Source of the DNA: Planctomycetia bacterium
GTDB lineage: Bacteria > Planctomycetota > Brocadiia > Brocadiales > Brocadiaceae
Length of the DNA: 64,000 bases
NCBI GenBank assembly: GCA_015075005.1
Contig: JABTVC010000002.1
Coordinates: 434,001-498,000, forward strand
Direction: 5' to 3'
The notes under the pieces were generated by a model that saw only the letters and a program-made list of their open reading frames with translations, had not been told where the DNA came from and did no database searches. The position numbers and the translations under genes were made by a program. The first letter of the stretch is position 1; each line of letters begins with the position of its first letter. Positions 9,017 to 17,026 of this stretch are shown in pieces.

Positions 9017-10411
9017 CTACCAGCCGAACTGCTTGCCAACCTCCTCTGCTGTTTCACGCTTTCTGGCAACGGTGATAACACCATTTTGAGCTACGATCTT
9101 GGCTGGCGAGGAGAGCAGGCAGTGGTGCGCGGCTAGTGCATCCTGGTAAGCCCCTGTATCGAAGAACGCAATGTAAAGTGATTGATCGTCTTCTCTTAGG
9201 TCTTCTAATCTTGGCAAAGGCACGTAATTGCAGTTGCCTGTATACTTATCATCTGAATCGCATGACGATCCGGCAAGCCATACGCGGGATAAACGCTCGG
9301 TATTAAGATAGTTTACGGGCACGACATGCCATTTTTGGTGGATTGCCCACGTATCGAGAAGATCGTTTATAAAGCTACCATCAATGATGTACCACGATGA
9401 AGCAGTTGACTTTGGTATGGGTTTTTGAGAGATGATCCTGTAAATAGTGATTTGTGCAGGTGCCACGATATACCTTCCCCACTCAACGATAATATTTGGG
9501 TGTGGAATTCCGCGTCGGTCTGCTATATCCTTCAGGGTTTTGAGAACGCGTTTGACAATACTCTCTGCTGAATACATTTTGCGCTTTACATAGGGAACGG
9601 CAAAACCACCGCCGAGGTTAATGGTATCGAGCGTGGGGCTCATAGCCTTAAGCTTAATATAAACATCCATTACCTTCTTTAAGGGGGAAATCATATCTTC
9701 TAACTTAATGATCTGCGATCCAATATGGTAATGGAGTATTTTGAGATTACGGATGCGCCCAAGGTCTAAAAGCTCCCGGCCGGGGAAACCGAAGCGGTCG
9801 ATACGTTTGTCCCAGTGTGATTGTACTTTGATCTCCGGGTCTATACGAATGCCAAGTTCCCCTTTGTATTCTTTCAGAGAGTCAAGCTCACGCCGGTCTT
9901 CAATGATAGGGACAATATCAAGCCCCTTTTGTTTCAACTCGTATATGAGCCCAAGGTACTTATTAGTCTTGGGGCCGTTGCAGATAACCTTTATTTGCCG
10001 CGAGAACTGTTCCTGCTCCCACATTCGTTTGACTATCCATAGCTCATTAACCGACCCTACCTCAATGTGGGCGCCTTCAGAAACAATTGGTAAGACAAAC
10101 TCCTTGTTTTGATTTACCTTCATGGGGTAATGGAAATAGAATTTGCCGCGGTATTTTTTGAGCCGGATGTAATATTTGAAGGTGTTGATGAGTTCGTTTA
10201 AACGTTCTTCAATCACAAAAGGAAACACAATCTCAAGTGGTGTACCAAATCGCTTCACAAGATCGTGGATATTGTACTGATAGTTACCCTCACGCACGAT
10301 GAGTTCTGAGTTTGAGGAGACATCGAAATGCTTCGTGGCAAGCTCATCAACGCCCAACTTCCATTTGTGTCGTATATTATGTTTTTTAGTTTTTGCTTTA
10401 CCTTTGGCCAT
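9017..10411 (-). CDS. SpeA-like PLP-dependent (fold III) decarboxylase, probable arginine decarboxylase
   Basis: The protein belongs to the alanine-racemase-fold decarboxylases. YPMKVNQNKEF holds the PLP lysine, HYHIGSQ and the GGGFAVPY loop bind PLP phosphate, and EWGRYIVAP and GSSCDSDD form the active site. The YPxKVNQ form is characteristic of biosynthetic arginine decarboxylase SpeA, which makes agmatine for polyamines. At 464 residues it is well short of typical SpeA (about 630), mainly lacking the middle and C-terminal insert domains, so substrate specificity could differ. Other diamino-acid decarboxylase roles are possible. Confidence 0.75.
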   Translation of the reverse strand: MAKGKAKTKKHNIRHKWKLGVDELATKHFDVSSNSELIVREGNYQYNIHDLVKRFGTPLEIVFPFVIEERLNELINTFKYYIRLKKYRGKFYFHYPMKVNQNKEFVLPIVSEGAHIEVGSVNELWIVKRMWEQEQFSRQIKVICNGPKTNKYLGLIYELKQKGLDIVPIIEDRRELDSLKEYKGELGIRIDPEIKVQSHWDKRIDRFGFPGRELLDLGRIRNLKILHYHIGSQIIKLEDMISPLKKVMDVYIKLKAMSPTLDTINLGGGFAVPYVKRKMYSAESIVKRVLKTLKDIADRRGIPHPNIIVEWGRYIVAPAQITIYRIISQKPIPKSTASSWYIIDGSFINDLLDTWAIHQKWHVVPVNYLNTERLSRVWLAGSSCDSDDKYTGNCNYVPLPRLEDLREDDQSLYIAFFDTGAYQDALAAHHCLLSSPAKIVAQNGVITVARKRETAEEVGKQFGW

Positions 10412-11075
10412 GTATAGTAAAAGGGCAATCTGCTCTTTTGATAGGGATTATGCATAAAGGCAAGCTGTATAATTGAGCGTGCTTTCGCGGTCTTAAAGTT
10501 AAGAGTCTCTCCGTAGCGAATCCTCTTAAAGAGTGCAATTTAGATTTGACCAAAATAGTTATGGCGACTAAATTACGGTATTTCTGCACGAGGCGTTTCT
10601 TTGACAATATAAATTGCTAAAGTGATATAGGAAAAAGTTTCTCAATATCATAATACCGTAAAAATATAATGTCATGTAATCTTAACAAATTTAAGGGATT
10701 AAATAACACAAAAATTTGACAAATACAAATATATTTTTTAAATTTTTACAAAACATAATTATCCCGCTCAATAAGTTTACATGCGAGTGTCATTTGAATG
10801 GTGCTAACCCAAAGCAATCTCAGCGGTTTTGTTTCATAATTCGGGTATTAAAATTCTATTGAAATCCTTGGGGCAATTTGGTTCACTAAGCAACCGGTAT
10901 TTGTCTATGTATTATGTTTTTTACACTTTTGCGGGGACAATCATGTATGATGATACCAAGGTTGGTATTTTTTACCAAAGGTGTTGGAAGGTACAAAGAC
11001 AAGGTTTTTATTGGTTTTGGATTTCATCGGCATGCCCCCTGCTGAGCTGGCATGCAGGAAAGGGGATATTGTGAC
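10412..11075. other. AT-rich gap of about 660 bases upstream of argJ
   Basis: No credible gene is present; a frame at 10829-11074 has no recognisable features. The part 10620-10760 is very AT-rich and contains TTGACA at 10716 with TAAATT after 17 bases. That could be a promoter, but it is weak evidence in such composition. No riboswitch or T-box motif was recognised. Confidence 0.4.
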
Positions 11076-12287
11076 GTGGAAGTGATAACGACAGGGTGCA
11101 TTGTTGCCCCGAAGGGATTTAAGGCGGGGACTACCTATTGTGGCATAAAAATCGCAAAAGATAGTCTCGACTTAGGAATTATATTTTCAGAATATCCGGC
11201 AACTGGCGCTGCTTTGTTCACAACGAACCAGATCTACGCAGCGCCGGTTGGGCTTAGCAGAAAAATCGTTCAAGGGGGACGCATACGGGCATTTATTATC
11301 AACAGCGGTAACGCCAATGCATGCACCGGCGAACAGGGTTATAAGGATGCCGGGGAAATGCTAAGGATTGCTGCAAAATGCCTGAAAATTTCCGAGGATG
11401 AACTCCTGGTCGCCTCCACGGGAATTATTGGAAGGACACTTCCCATGGATAAGATAGCTGCGGGCATCAAGGCCGCTGCGGCATCTCTGGGAAATGCCAC
11501 GGAGCATGGCAATGCCATGGCGCGGGCCATCATGACAACGGATACGAAACAAAAGGATATTGCCGTCAGGCTAAAGATAAACAACAAAGATGTAACGATT
11601 GGTGGAATTACGAAAGGGGCAGGGATGATTGCACCAAATCTTGCAACTATGCTGTGTTTTCTTACGACAGACGTCTCCATGCCAACCTCACTGTTGAATG
11701 AATGCCTCAGAAAATCCACAGAATCCTCTTTTAATCGCATTACTATCGATGGGCATATGAGCACCAATGATACCATTGCCATTATTGCAAATGGCGCATC
11801 AGGGATAAATATCTCTGCCAACAATACCGATTTGCAGGTCTTTCAACAAGGGCTGGATTATGTAACCAACTATCTGGCAAAGGCCATTGTGATGGATGGG
11901 GAAGGTGCAACAAAATTTGTACAGATTGATGTGGTTGGTGCGAGGTTGCGGAGTGATGCAGTAAAGATTGCCAGGTCAATCGCAGATTCACCCCTGGTAA
12001 AGACGGCACTTAACGGAGAAGACCCTAACTGGGGACGCATCGTCTCTGCCGCTGGTTATGCGGGTGTGGAACTGGATGAAACAAAGACCAGTCTTTATAT
12101 TAACGATATCCTGATCTTTGCGAAGGGAATGCCTACCCAGTGTGACCTCACTACCCTGAGCACCTCGATGAAGGGCAGGAATATTACGATCCGCCTGGAA
12201 CTGGGACAGGGAGACGGTAAAGACACCGTCTGGACGTGTGACCTCTCGCACGAATATGTTACCATTAATGCCGAGTACCATACGTAA
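11076..12287 (+). CDS. argJ: Glutamate N-acetyltransferase / amino-acid N-acetyltransferase
   Basis: ArgJ moves the acetyl group from N-acetylornithine to glutamate, the recycling step of arginine synthesis. The proenzyme cleaves itself between Ala and Thr in the motif GAGMIAPNLATML, freeing the catalytic Thr. SGNANACTG near the N-terminus and EDPNWGRI near the C-terminus are also typical. GTG 11076 is preceded by AGGAAAGGGGA at 11056-11066; an upstream ATG at 11052 in the same frame lacks a clear ribosome site. argG is in the same window at 48692 but not linked. Confidence 0.95.
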   Translation: MEVITTGCIVAPKGFKAGTTYCGIKIAKDSLDLGIIFSEYPATGAALFTTNQIYAAPVGLSRKIVQGGRIRAFIINSGNANACTGEQGYKDAGEMLRIAAKCLKISEDELLVASTGIIGRTLPMDKIAAGIKAAAASLGNATEHGNAMARAIMTTDTKQKDIAVRLKINNKDVTIGGITKGAGMIAPNLATMLCFLTTDVSMPTSLLNECLRKSTESSFNRITIDGHMSTNDTIAIIANGASGINISANNTDLQVFQQGLDYVTNYLAKAIVMDGEGATKFVQIDVVGARLRSDAVKIARSIADSPLVKTALNGEDPNWGRIVSAAGYAGVELDETKTSLYINDILIFAKGMPTQCDLTTLSTSMKGRNITIRLELGQGDGKDTVWTCDLSHEYVTINAEYHT

Positions 12288-12333
12288 GTTTGTATAATAT
12301 CTCGTACCAATAAAACCTCCGGAGGAAAAAAAC

Positions 12334-12927
12334 ATGAGAAAAACGATTTCAATCCTTTTTGTTTCCATAATTGGCTTAACTGGGGCTTGTTATGCCAAAG
12401 ACCCTCCAAAGGTAGTAATAGAGAAATACCTTAATGCGGTAAGGAACAACGACTACGATAGGGCCTATTCCTTCATCTCCAAAACCGATACTACCATCAT
12501 CGATTGGCTGGAACTTATCAAGTATATAAAAAAGATAACCCCGCCAAAGCTAACCAGGGTTATTGATCTTGCCCATAGGGCAGTCCGGCAGGAGATCGCA
12601 AGCACATCAGTAGGCGGTAACACCGCTATAGTAAAAATCCACTCCAGGATTCCGGATATGGAAGAAGCCCTGAAGGTTACCCAAAATCCTGAAGATATAA
12701 AATCCCTTTTAGATCGCGGTGAGTTACCTATGAAAGAACGGTTCGGGGAGTGCACGTTGGTGGTAGAGGATGATACCTGGAAGATTTCTAAGGTTAAGGG
12801 GATTTCTTCGGATCAGGCTGCAGAACTTGCCACGGACTTTGCCGAGCGCATTTTGGGCAAGGACGAGGCTAAGAGGTTAAGTAAGGAAATCAGCGAATTT
12901 GCGAAGAGGCAGGAAAGGGGCGTTTAA
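12334..12927 (+). CDS. Exported protein with NTF2-like (DUF4878-type) fold
   Basis: The 197-residue protein has a signal peptide (hydrophobic residues 6-18, cleavage probably after CYA). The motif VVIEKYLNAVRNNDYDRAYSFIS follows, in two parts, as in NTF2-like DUF4878 proteins. It probably sits in the periplasm or an equivalent compartment. A lipobox reading around LTGAC is possible but atypical. A GGAGG site precedes ATG 12334. The function is unknown. It follows argJ by 46 bases. Confidence 0.6.
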   Translation: MRKTISILFVSIIGLTGACYAKDPPKVVIEKYLNAVRNNDYDRAYSFISKTDTTIIDWLELIKYIKKITPPKLTRVIDLAHRAVRQEIASTSVGGNTAIVKIHSRIPDMEEALKVTQNPEDIKSLLDRGELPMKERFGECTLVVEDDTWKISKVKGISSDQAAELATDFAERILGKDEAKRLSKEISEFAKRQERGV

Positions 12928-13060
12928 CCTCTCCTCTGCCACAGTCATAACACCACGACCCTTCGTACCGTTTCCTGGCAAAATAACAAGCACCTTGGAG
13001 TCTGAGAGCGCATCTGCCCTATAGAACGCCTTCTTCTGCAGCAAATATTTGCTGTTTATG

Positions 13061-13130
13061 TAGCGCGACTTTCAAGTCGCTTATTTCTCACCATTCTTGC
13101 TGCTTCAGGCGAGATGAATCTCGCTTTAAA
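13061..13130. repeat. REP-like palindrome pair, downstream copy
   Basis: Two short palindromes, GCGACTTTCAAGTCGC at 13065-13080 and GCGAGATGAATCTCGC at 13109-13124, lie next to the transposase gene. They resemble REP/BIME units: a GTAGCGCGA-type head and an inverted partner. Related copies are at 13394, 13943, 14988 and 15022. Confidence 0.7.
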
Positions 13131-13146
13131 GTTATTTTTAACTCTT

Positions 13147-13821
13147 CTATTCCACATTTGCATAATAACTCCATTTCCAGTCCTCTGCATTTTTGACCAA
13201 CCCTGCCTTAACGGGATTGTTTATGGTATACCAAATAATACGATTCAGTTCCTTTTCATCACGAACCACACGATCATAGCTTTCGTGCTGCCAGAGTGTA
13301 CCAGTGCGGTTGAGAATTTTATTTGCTTCCCGCGCAGTCGATCCTTTTATTAAGCGCAGAATATCAGTCATAATATAGGGCGATGTTGTACTTGTAGCGC
13401 GAGATTCAGCTCGCATGGATGTAATAAAATCGTGTCTGACAGTAAACACCAGGTGAACATGATTGGGCATGATGCAGTATGAAAGCAAATCATATTCTTT
13501 TTTATCATGAAGACGTATTATATCTGCAACCACCCTTGCTATTCGTTCATCCTTCAACCAGTTCTGACCACTCGTGGCCTTGTCGAGTATTTCGTCAAAT
13601 TTGCCAAAATACAATTTACGCTGGTCGTCGATTTTCTTTTTTCGTTCCGTTACATCTTTTACTTTATAGAGGAGTCTTTCGTTCTTCGATTGTTCTTCTT
13701 TTAATCGAAGCACCACTTCTTTAGGGAGAGAACCTGCCAGGCGAAATGTTACAAAAAATGTTGCACCGCTTGGCAGTATATGAGGCATATTCCGTCGGTA
13801 ATATATCGTGTCGTTCTCCAT
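13147..13821 (-). CDS. rayT: REP-associated tyrosine transposase (IS200-like, TnpA_REP/RayT)
   Basis: Y1-transposases of this type cut single-stranded DNA at REP palindromes and are domesticated rather than part of a classic IS. The core reads LLSYCIMPNHVHLVF, where the HVH is the metal-binding HUH motif, and GTLWQHESYDRVVRDEKELN leads to the tyrosine region. The 224-residue length is typical. Palindromic repeats flank both ends and one copy lies inside the coding region (13394-13414), which supports the assignment. Several neighbouring genes are remnants. Confidence 0.88.
   Translation of the reverse strand: MENDTIYYRRNMPHILPSGATFFVTFRLAGSLPKEVVLRLKEEQSKNERLLYKVKDVTERKKKIDDQRKLYFGKFDEILDKATSGQNWLKDERIARVVADIIRLHDKKEYDLLSYCIMPNHVHLVFTVRHDFITSMRAESRATSTTSPYIMTDILRLIKGSTAREANKILNRTGTLWQHESYDRVVRDEKELNRIIWYTINNPVKAGLVKNAEDWKWSYYANVE
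13394..13414. repeat. REP-like palindrome inside the transposase gene
   Basis: GTAGCGCGAGATTCAGCTCGC lies within the coding region of the transposase, yet matches the flanking REP head sequence. It adds in-frame residues near the HUH region. It may be a target or regulatory site for the transposase itself. Confidence 0.6.
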
Positions 13822-13868
13822 AACTTTCGCATTCTCAAAAACGAAACTCTAAAGGCAAGAAGGATATC

Positions 13869-13963
13869 GTGTTACACACTTCCTGTAACACGCTTTTAAG
13901 TCGCCTATTTCTGTTGCCTGCTTACATTTTCTGATGTTACAGGCGAGATAAATCTCGCGCTAC
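13869..13963. repeat. REP-like palindromes upstream of the transposase
   Basis: A hairpin GTGTTACA/TGTAACAC at 13869-13891 is followed by TTTTAAGTCGCC and then GCGAGATAAATCTCGC at 13943-13958 with GCTAC. The layout mirrors the 13061-13130 copy, so the transposase is bracketed by similar units. Confidence 0.7.
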
Positions 13964-14846
13964 AAATACAACTCCCCGCGAAATGCACGCTGCATTAAAC
14001 TGTTGAATAGCGTTTCCAGTTCCTGCTCCGATTGACGCTGTCTGGTGCGCAACACCTCAACCTTCTCGACCAGTGCGGCAGATTTTTGCTGAAGGTCAAA
14101 TGGTGGACTTGGAACTTCCAAATTCATAAGAATTTCCAGATTAATGTTCTTTTGTGCGGACATTGGCGCAGTATCCTCAAGGTTTTTCTGAACGAAGAAA
14201 AACCACTGTTGAATGAATGCCGTATTTGTTCTGTGATTCGGTACAAAACCCACTATGCTATCTGGAAAACAAGCATCAAAAGTCAAAATACCTGTTTCTG
14301 CAATATTTGCGGCAATAGTAATGCATAATGTTCCCTTGGGCCACAACTTGCCTTGTTTTAAACCTACACTCGAATAGGTTTGTTTATATTCCTTGATATA
14401 TCCGAAAGAGTTTGCAACATCTCCAGTCTGAATCCTTCGTTGTTAAGTATTGGAACAACTGCTTGATTTGCCTTTTGGCTGAGTTTATACGAATTTTTAA
14501 CAAACCAATAAAAAGCATAGTTTACATCAATAAAATCTTTAAACTTAATTCCCGTGATTTGTTGATTAGCAGAACTATTCTGGCAGAGAATGCCTATTCG
14601 CCCAATATTTCCAATACATGTAATTAATAGAGTGCCTGATGGAAAGATTACAGCCGATCTGTCTTCTACCGCTTTGTTTGTTAAAGTACGAATTGATTTT
14701 TTGAGGTATTTATTCAAACCAATATCAGGAGGAGTAAACCATTGGACATTACCATTGAAGTAGTTTGCATTTTTTGTAGGCGGTGTTTTGCCTGTAATAA
14801 CAAACTCCGCGATCTCCCCAATTTTCAATTTTCTCCAGGTATTCAT
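13960..14846 (-). pseudogene. hsdS: Type I restriction specificity subunit HsdS, internally deleted and frameshifted
   Basis: The first fragment starts at ATG 14846 and encodes a target-recognition domain start (KIGEIAEFVITGKTPPTKNA, then GTLLITCIGNIGRIGIL). A second frame, ending at 13960, encodes the later GTLCITIAANIAETGIL region and the C-terminal coiled coil with LFNSLMQRAFRGEL. In the second frame the sequence can be read back to GDVANSFGYIKEYKQ, so the shift is near 14400-14450. Together they span about 290 residues, against about 400 in an intact HsdS, so DNA between the two recognition domains has been lost. No hsdR is present. The locus is not functional. Confidence 0.75.
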
Positions 14847-14879
14847 TTGAATATGTACTGAATTTCCACAACGTTACTT

Positions 14880-14945
14880 GTAATATCATTTTCCAGCTTG
14901 AATATCCTTTTGTAATTTTATTCGGCTTTTCGTATTCAACTTTAT
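14880..14945 (-). pseudogene. Second degenerate copy of the hsdM 3' end
   Basis: On the minus strand the sequence reads KVEYEKPNKI and, after a shift, KLQKDIQAGK. This parallels EIEYEKPDVI and KLEKEIAKDI of the hsdM fragment at 15045-15275. It lies just upstream of the hsdS start, where the true hsdM end would be expected. REP-like palindromes separate the two copies. Confidence 0.45.
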
Positions 14946-14952
14946 TATATTA

Positions 14953-15042
14953 TACTTGCGAGCTGAAGCTCACACCACATGAGTAGCGCGACATTCATGT
15001 CGCTGTTTTGTATCATTGCCAACGAGCTAAAGCTCGTGCTAC
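14953..15042. repeat. REP-like palindrome cluster between hsdM copies
   Basis: It contains GAGCTGAAGCTC near 14960, GCGACATTCATGTCGC at 14988-15003 and ACGAGCTAAAGCTCGT at 15022-15037, followed by GCTAC. The units share the GTAGCGCGA-type head with the copies around the transposase. Confidence 0.65.
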
Positions 15043-15044
15043 AG

Positions 15045-15275
15045 TTATAACATTGTCTGAATTTCTTCAATGTCCTTTGCGATTTCCTTTTCCAACTTCA
15101 ACATCTTTTTCATAATCACGTCGGGCTTCTCGTATTCAATCTCTTTATGCTCAATCGGTTTATAGCGCGAGATGGAGAGGTCGTACTTATTTGCCCGTAT
15201 CTCATCCACCGATACAAGTTGGGGGTCGATATAATTATATCGGGTTTTGGCCTCGCCTATTCTGAGAGGTGTCAT
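15045..15275 (-). pseudogene. hsdM: C-terminal fragment of type I methyltransferase HsdM
   Basis: The 76-residue frame reads IRANKYDLSISRYK, EIEYEKPDVIMKKM and a Lys/Glu-rich coiled coil. This is the usual C-terminus of type I HsdM N6-adenine methyltransferases. The SAM-binding and NPPF catalytic regions are absent. Together with the broken hsdS it marks a lost restriction-modification locus. Confidence 0.7.
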
Positions 15276-15470
15276 TTTGATTTATGCTTGCCAGGATTTC
15301 TCGATTCAGTTTACATAAATAAAATGCATGCTATACAATTATATTGGCAGTGAACAGATGATTCTTCTTACCCCCTGGTTTTTTCTTTTATAAATCTACC
15401 TTTTTCTCCGAGAAGACGTTTTATATCTTCCATGTCGTTTTGAATAATCTGGTAAGACTGTCGACGCAAC

Positions 15471-15662
15471 TTACAAAACAAAGTCTCTCTCCATCACTGT
15501 TTTGCGGCCATCCGTTTTTGCCTTCTCGATTGCCTGATCACACAAACGGCGAACGGCATCAGACAATACCTCCGCAACATTACCCGCTGTATTCATGCCA
15601 GAGGCAGAACGTATGTAGTTCTTGAGTTTAGATACAACTAACAATATTTCTTTTTCACTCAT
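15471..15662 (-). CDS. Small bacterial histone-fold protein (single histone fold)
   Basis: The 63-residue protein reads as one histone fold: a first helix from residue 4 to 17, a long central helix around NVAEVLSDAVRRLCDQAIEKA, then the RKTVMERDF signature. The RKTV segment and following Asp form the loop-2 and third-helix region found in archaeal histones and in bacterial Bd0055-like/DUF1931 histones. Such proteins dimerise and bind or bend DNA. An AAAGGA site precedes ATG 15662. It stands alone between the decayed restriction locus and ald. The assignment was made by eye; the central motif makes it fairly secure. Confidence 0.72.
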   Translation of the reverse strand: MSEKEILLVVSKLKNYIRSASGMNTAGNVAEVLSDAVRRLCDQAIEKAKTDGRKTVMERDFVL

Positions 15663-15787
15663 GGTGATTTTCCTTTCTGTTGTTTATCAATAAATGAAGT
15701 CCTTTTTTGGAATGTACACGATTCTATAAAATCTGTGATAAAATGTAACGCAATTCAACCAATATGTGCAACTAAAAAATTTTCAAA

Positions 15788-16891
15788 TTACTCAAATACG
15801 CTATACGCCCTTCCAAAGGCATCAGCAACGGCCTTGTTTGTGACCCTTCCCTTTACTATGTTTATGCCTCCCCCTATAGCAGGGTTTTCGCGGGCTGCAC
15901 GCTCATAGCCCTTACTGGCAATCTCCAGGGCATATGGCAGCGTCACATTAGTTAGGGCACGGGTTGACGTGCAGGCCACGGCGCCAGGAATATTAGTCAC
16001 GCAGTAATGGATAACACCATATTCCACATAGATAGGATTGCTGTGGGTTGTCGGTTTGCTGGTTTCCACACACCCCCCCTGGTCTATGGCCACGTCGATA
16101 ATCACCGATCCCGGCTTCATCGTTTGAACCATTTCCTGTGTCACAATACACGGTGCCCGTGCCCCTTCAATCAGCACGGCACCAATGAGTAAATCTGCAT
16201 GCCGGATATTTTCCCTGATGTTTTGTGCGTTAGACATGAGCGTAATTACATTTTTTGGCATGATATCATCCAAATATCGCAATCGATTTATATTGATATC
16301 AAGGATAGTGACTCGTGCCCCAAGCCCCGCAGCGACCTTGGCGGCATTGGTACCTACAACGCCGCCACCTACGATGACCACGTCGGCGGGGGCTACGCCC
16401 GGCACTCCTCCAAGAAGTATTCCACGTCCAAGCATGGGTTTTTCCAGATATTTTGCGCCCTCCTGTACAGACATCCGCCCTGCAACCTCGCTCATGGGTG
16501 TCAGGATAGGGTGTTGTCCGTGCTTATCCCGGATCGTTTCATAAGCAAGGGCTATTCCGCCCGCCTTTAATACAGCGTCCGTTAATATTTTGGAGGCAGC
16601 AAAGTGGAAAAATGTAAAAACGACCTGGTCGTCTTTCAGGAAGGGATATTCTTCGGGTAGTGGTTCTTTAACCTTTATCACGAGTTGTGCTCTATCATAA
16701 ATTTCCCCTGGATCATCGACGAGCCTGGCTCCCGCCTTTTTATATTCCTGGTCATAGATGCCGCTTCCTAAACCAGCGCCCTTTTCTACAAGCACATCGT
16801 TCCCGCGTTTCACCATCTCCTCTACCCCGACCGGCATAAGAGATACCCGATATTCGTCCGATTTGATTTCTTTAGGTACACCAACAATCAT
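15788..16891 (-). CDS. ald: Alanine dehydrogenase
   Basis: It interconverts L-alanine and pyruvate plus ammonia with NAD(H), in the cytoplasm. The N-terminus MIVGVPKEIKSDEYRVSLMP carries the substrate-binding Arg and the family start. The Rossmann motif VIVGGGVVGTNAAKVAAGLG is near residue 172, and the active-site His and Asp (DQGG) regions are present. Length 367 is normal. In an ammonium-rich niche it could assimilate or release ammonium; that is inference. Confidence 0.95.
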   Translation of the reverse strand: MIVGVPKEIKSDEYRVSLMPVGVEEMVKRGNDVLVEKGAGLGSGIYDQEYKKAGARLVDDPGEIYDRAQLVIKVKEPLPEEYPFLKDDQVVFTFFHFAASKILTDAVLKAGGIALAYETIRDKHGQHPILTPMSEVAGRMSVQEGAKYLEKPMLGRGILLGGVPGVAPADVVIVGGGVVGTNAAKVAAGLGARVTILDININRLRYLDDIMPKNVITLMSNAQNIRENIRHADLLIGAVLIEGARAPCIVTQEMVQTMKPGSVIIDVAIDQGGCVETSKPTTHSNPIYVEYGVIHYCVTNIPGAVACTSTRALTNVTLPYALEIASKGYERAARENPAIGGGINIVKGRVTNKAVADAFGRAYSVFE

Positions 16892-16978
16892 CTGGATTTT
16901 TTCTTCAAAAAGTTTGTATGGTTTGATAAAATCCCTTGTAGCTTATCTGTCGACAGTAGTGTACATCGACGGTAATAC

Positions 16979-17007
16979 TTGTCAAGTATTTTATATTTGG
17001 ATACTAT
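16979..17007 (+). promoter_or_regulatory. Sigma-70-type promoter for mtaB
   Basis: TTGTCA, a 17-base spacer and TACTAT lie 20 bases upstream of ATG 17027. The position implies a very short leader and supports the downstream ATG rather than earlier codons in the same frame. Confidence 0.5.
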
Positions 17008-17026
17008 TATAAATCCCGTTACAAAC

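Noticed and set aside
10829-11074. Open frame of 81 residues upstream of argJ
   Set aside because: It has no recognisable domain and unusual aromatic-rich composition, lies in an AT-rich gap and overlaps the likely argJ leader. Treated as noncoding.
12930-13040. Minus-strand frame reminiscent of the end of a decarboxylase (GRGVMTVAEER)
   Set aside because: Similarity to the SpeA-like protein's tail is short and weak, and no flanking coding sequence supports it.
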